NCBI GenBank assembly: GCA_964449455.1
Contig: CAYUYV010000032.1
Coordinates: 1 to 36,289 of the forward strand
Length of the DNA stretch: 36,289 nt
Direction of reading: 5' to 3'
Source of the DNA: CAYUYV01 sp964449455
Lineage (GTDB): Bacteria; Pseudomonadota; Alphaproteobacteria; JAJFIK01
The notes under the pieces were generated by a model. It was given only the letters and a program-made list of their open reading frames with translations. It did not search any database and was not told the DNA's origin. Numbering within the stretch: the first letter of the stretch is position 1; each line of letters starts with the position of its first letter. Below are positions 33,303 to 36,289 of this stretch, piece by piece. A program made the position numbers and the translations under genes.

Positions 33303-35759
33303 TCAGAAATTAACGATGCCCTGCAGAGCGATTGTCCGCGGCGCGTCGGCCACGCATCCAACAGTTCCGCCAGGCGCACTGGGAACCTCGTTACACACAC
33401 CCGATGTCGTGATCTCGTCATTGAGGTTCCGCGTGACCAGGGCGAGTTCCCAACGTTCCGATTCCGGCCGCACGCTGAGGCGGAAGTTCAGTTTCACGAA
33501 GCTGTCCTGGCGGGTCAGCGGATTGTTGTCCGAGACGAGCTGGAAACTGTCCGTGAAAAACACATTGGGCTGGGCCGTAATGATGTAATCACGGATCGGA
33601 TAGTCGTAGGTCATCGTGAAATTGCCCGAATAGGTCGGCGCAAAGGTCGTGTCCTCACCGCTCAGATCCTGGCGATCGTTCACACAGCCCTGGGCGACCG
33701 TCTGGCCAGTGAAACACAGGGCATCGTCGAAATCCGTGAACTCGGAGTCGAGGAAGATCAATTCACCCTGGACCGTCAATTGGTCGAGCAGCCGGGCAAT
33801 GAAGCCCAATTCGATGCCCTGCGAAACAGACCGCGCAGCGTTTTCAACGGGCTGGACCGTACCAACTGGCGCACCCGCCGGTACTTCCGCCAAGCTGGCC
33901 ACCTGACGATCCGTAAAGATCATCCGGAACAGCGCCGCCGTTGCCTGAACACGGCCGTCAAGGAAGAGGCCTTTCACGCCCACTTCGAAGGCGTTGACTT
34001 CTTCTCTGTCAAACTCTTCAGCGAAATTGGCCGCTGCGTTTGGTGTGTTGTCCACGAGCGAAAAGCCGCCGGCCTTGAAGCCCTGACGCCATGACCCGTA
34101 CACATTTGCAGTTGGGCTGAAGTCATACTGGACCGTGACGGAGGGCAGAACATCCGTGTCGGACCGTTCGAAATTACCGAAGTTGAAACTGCCCGCCAGA
34201 GGCGCGACGCCATTGATGTCCGGAATGCCGTTGGCTTGGACGGCCACCGCCGTATTGGGCGAAATCGAGATGTCTTGATCCACATGGATGAAGCGCAGAC
34301 CGAAGATCCCTCGTAAGTCGTCCAGGAAATTGTAGGTCAGTTCACCGAACACGGAATAGGTCTTGTATTCCTGGGAACGGAAGGCCGACAGGGCTGTGAG
34401 CGGCGCCGTCATCGGGTTTTGTGAGAAGAAGGAGTTGACGATCACATTACCGAAATCGGCCGTTTCCCGCTGGAAATACACACCGGCCACCCAGTCAAAG
34501 AGCTGGCCGGTCGGCGAGGCAAGCCGAATTTCCTGACTGATCTGATCCGCCTCGTCGAGCTGAGACAGTGCGATACGGGATGTGAAGCCTGGATCCGGCG
34601 CAACGGACGTTCCATCAAGATCAAGCCGGAATTCATTTTCGAAGTCATAATATCCGGTCACGGATGTCAGCGTGAAATCATTGAGTTCATAATTGACTGT
34701 CAACACGCCGATCTTGTAGTCGAGATCACGAAACTCCGGCAGATCCGTGTTTTTGCGCAGATTGAGTGATGCCTCAACCGGCTGGCCGTCCGCCTGGATA
34801 CAATTGAGCTGGGCAAGATTGGGCACTGCCATCGTGCCTGGTGTACAACCGACCAGTTCCGTATCAAGGCCGCTGTCGGCTTCCACCGAACCATAGGTGA
34901 ATTTCAGATCGACACTCAGGTTCTCAATGGGCTCCCAAAGCGCGCTGCCGCGGACGATGATGTCCTGGTTCCCAGGTTCATCCTGCCCCGTGAAGGTGTT
35001 CTCAATGAACCCCTCTGAGTCAGTAAATTTGACGGCGATCCGGGCGGCCAGCGTGTCAGTGATCGGCAGGTTCGCAGCGCCTTCGACATTGATTTCCTGC
35101 TGCTCGAACTCGTAAGAGACCCGCCCATAGCCGGTGTAACCCGCATTAAGATCCGCACCCCGTGAGGTCAGACTGATCGCACCCGCAATGGTATTGGCGC
35201 CGAAATAGGTGGTTTGTGGACCTTTGAGGATTTCAACCCGCTCAAGGTCCAGAAGACCGCCGCGACTTGCCCGCGACCGGCCCAGGGTAATGCCGTCGAC
35301 CACAAACGCAACCGACTGCTCAAAGCCGACATTTTCGCCCGAACCGACACCGCGGATGTTCAGGAAGTCGGCAGAGCCCGTCCGGGAGACGTTCACCGCG
35401 GGAACGTTTTCGATAAGCTCTTGAAGATCACGGAAGATTTGGTTCTGGATCTGAACGCCGGAGCGCGTTTCGATCGCAATCGGCACGTCCAGGATTTCTT
35501 CTTCTTTCTTCCGCGCCGAAACGACGATCTTTTCGATCCAAGGCCTGGCCTCCTGGCCGACCGGCTGCGCCGGAGAGGTCAGCGGCTGCGTGGTCGTGTC
35601 GGCCTGGGCATACTCACGGCCAACCCACTGTTTTTCCTGGGTAACAGGATTGACGATCCAAGACTGTGTGTCATCAGTGGACTGCGCAAACACCGTCGTG
35701 GCAGTGCAGGGCGCAAGGGCCACCAGTGCCGTGCTGGCCCGCAGAAGGAAGGAGTTCAT
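33303..35759 (-). CDS. TonB-dependent outer-membrane receptor
   Basis: 818 residues from the ATG at 35759, chosen because AAGGG is 6 nt upstream and because it gives the signal peptide MNSFLLRASTALVALAPCTA then TTVFAQ; a longer frame to 35891 would bury it. A spacer of about 50 residues (QSWIVNPVTQEKQWVG...) precedes the TonB-box-like EKIVVSARKKEE. The plug contains LQELIENVPAVNV, LNIRGVGSGENVGF, VAFVVDGITLGRS and RVEILKGPQTTYFGANTIAGAIS. The barrel ends IALQGIVNF with the expected terminal Phe. The type is that of receptors with multicomponent uptake of diverse ligands in Sphingomonad-like bacteria; the ligand is unknown. It is a single-gene unit closed by a strong terminator. Confidence 0.93.
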   Translation of the reverse strand: MNSFLLRASTALVALAPCTATTVFAQSTDDTQSWIVNPVTQEKQWVGREYAQADTTTQPLTSPAQPVGQEARPWIEKIVVSARKKEEEILDVPIAIETRSGVQIQNQIFRDLQELIENVPAVNVSRTGSADFLNIRGVGSGENVGFEQSVAFVVDGITLGRSRASRGGLLDLERVEILKGPQTTYFGANTIAGAISLTSRGADLNAGYTGYGRVSYEFEQQEINVEGAANLPITDTLAARIAVKFTDSEGFIENTFTGQDEPGNQDIIVRGSALWEPIENLSVDLKFTYGSVEADSGLDTELVGCTPGTMAVPNLAQLNCIQADGQPVEASLNLRKNTDLPEFRDLDYKIGVLTVNYELNDFTLTSVTGYYDFENEFRLDLDGTSVAPDPGFTSRIALSQLDEADQISQEIRLASPTGQLFDWVAGVYFQRETADFGNVIVNSFFSQNPMTAPLTALSAFRSQEYKTYSVFGELTYNFLDDLRGIFGLRFIHVDQDISISPNTAVAVQANGIPDINGVAPLAGSFNFGNFERSDTDVLPSVTVQYDFSPTANVYGSWRQGFKAGGFSLVDNTPNAAANFAEEFDREEVNAFEVGVKGLFLDGRVQATAALFRMIFTDRQVASLAEVPAGAPVGTVQPVENAARSVSQGIELGFIARLLDQLTVQGELIFLDSEFTDFDDALCFTGQTVAQGCVNDRQDLSGEDTTFAPTYSGNFTMTYDYPIRDYIITAQPNVFFTDSFQLVSDNNPLTRQDSFVKLNFRLSVRPESERWELALVTRNLNDEITTSGVCNEVPSAPGGTVGCVADAPRTIALQGIVNF

Positions 35760-36181
35760 GGGATGCCCTTCATCTTTACGACGCCGGGCTGCCCTTTGTC
35801 TTTCAGGCGCCCAAGCGAATACAGGTACTGACGGGTGCGTATGGAGTCGGCCATATGCTTGCCCGCCCTGAAAGGACAGACACGACCTCAAGCGGCCATG
35901 CTACCTTTGATCGAAAAATTGCCCCGTCGACCTCATACGCCGATTCCATACCTGATTTGATCGTCTCCGAATAGCCGTCCGTTTTCATTTGGGCAAGCCC
36001 AACCGCATGGCTGGTATACGGGCCGCTCTGCGCGCCTGAGACTGTGCGGCATCATTGTCGCGGTCGATGGCGGGCAGGATGCAGCCTTGGGTCTGCTCTC
36101 TCAACCATCAGGGCAGGATCAATCGGTACACCCCCTTTGCTGGCGGCCCTGCCGGTATTGGGCCTCCGCCATGACCCAAAG
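35760..36181. other. Intergenic region upstream of the second TonB receptor
   Basis: Over 400 bp that must contain the receptor promoter on the minus strand. The stretch 35890-35990 is less GC-rich (GATCGAAAAATTG, CATTTGGG). I found no clear operator, Fur-type box or RNA gene, and the short open frames look like chance. Confidence 0.4.
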
Positions 36182-36206
36182 CGCGGCCTGTGGAATGACG
36201 ACAGGC
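36182..36206 (-). terminator. Hairpin following a partial gene at the right edge
   Basis: CGGCCTGT (36182-36189) pairs with ACAGGCCG (36199-36206) across a 9-nt loop, starting 3 bp beyond the stop codon of the partial minus-strand frame. Only CTTT appears a few bases after it, so the terminator is weak. Confidence 0.4.
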
Positions 36207-36209
36207 CGA

Positions 36210-36289
36210 CCTCAACCCTTGGGCGCGATGTTTCCCTGGGGCACTTGCTGCTTTTGTGTCGGAGCGAAGGCCTCTGCTAGTGTCGTGGA
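36210..36289 (-). CDS. C-terminal fragment of an unidentified gene (runs off the window)
   Basis: Read from the right edge, the minus strand is open for 25 codons and stops with TGA at 36212-36210. The tail reads LAEAFAPTQKQQVPQGNIAP then KG, which has normal protein composition, while the other frames here give Cys/Trp-rich or stop-rich noise. A hairpin follows directly after the stop. Too short to assign a family; upstream sequence outside the window is needed to name it. Confidence 0.4.

Noticed and set aside
35803..36280. Short open frames upstream of the second TonB receptor
   Set aside because: Composition is noise-like, with no ribosome-binding site; the region is better explained as promoter sequence plus the tail of a minus-strand gene.
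1..36289. CRISPR arrays, tRNA or rRNA genes, transposons
   Set aside because: No regularly spaced repeats, cloverleaf-like sequences, rRNA signatures or transposase/integrase proteins were seen on reading both strands.

Overview
The window reads as one GC-rich chromosomal segment of a Gram-negative bacterium, most likely an alphaproteobacterium. The reasons are two large TonB-dependent receptors, an alginate-export-type outer-membrane barrel, a class I-like PHA synthase with a phasin, and FNR/FixK-type boxes in front of both PHA genes. I cannot name the species. No tRNA, rRNA, CRISPR array, transposase or integrase is visible.

Left part (1-13465). A composite terminator at 109-164 closes a rightward unit that lies outside the window. 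A hybrid histidine kinase follows (469-2268, minus), then a secreted protein with about eleven BNR/Asp-box repeats (2745-5795, minus). That gene is divergent from a TonB-dependent receptor (6328-9453, plus) across a shared region of about 530 bp. Next come a TPR/2OG-Fe(II) oxygenase fusion (9559-11400, minus), an alginate-export-like barrel (11580-12947, minus) and a small membrane protein whose tail was rewritten by a 20-bp tandem duplication (13139-13465).

Centre (13564-21118): the most interesting region. Five tightly packed plus-strand genes encode a trypco2-domain protein, a trypsin-like serine protease with an unassigned C-terminal region, a MoxR-type AAA+ ATPase, a 1201-residue protein (degenerate vWA-like region plus two FGE/C-lectin-fold domains) and a separate protein carrying a third FGE-like domain. 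All three FGE-like domains lack the cysteine pair of true formylglycine-generating enzymes. They differ most from each other in the segment after the GGSW motif. This matches the known theme of NTP-dependent conflict (immunity-like) systems: sensing by a C-lectin-type domain, an ATPase switch, and a protease effector.

Right part (21180-36289). A patatin-like phospholipase flanked by palindromic REP-like sequences, a family III CoA-transferase, a two-helix membrane protein, a phasin and PHA synthase form a lipid/PHA neighbourhood. Phasin and synthase share the box TTGAT-N4-GTCAA. A second unusual operon pairs a divergent TIR-like protein with an Amt ammonium channel and an OmpA-like lipid-envelope/peptidoglycan protein (27639-31184). 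It converges on an unassigned 601-residue exported protein. A second TonB-dependent receptor (33303-35759, minus) and the probable C-terminal end of one more minus-strand gene (36210-36289) close the window.
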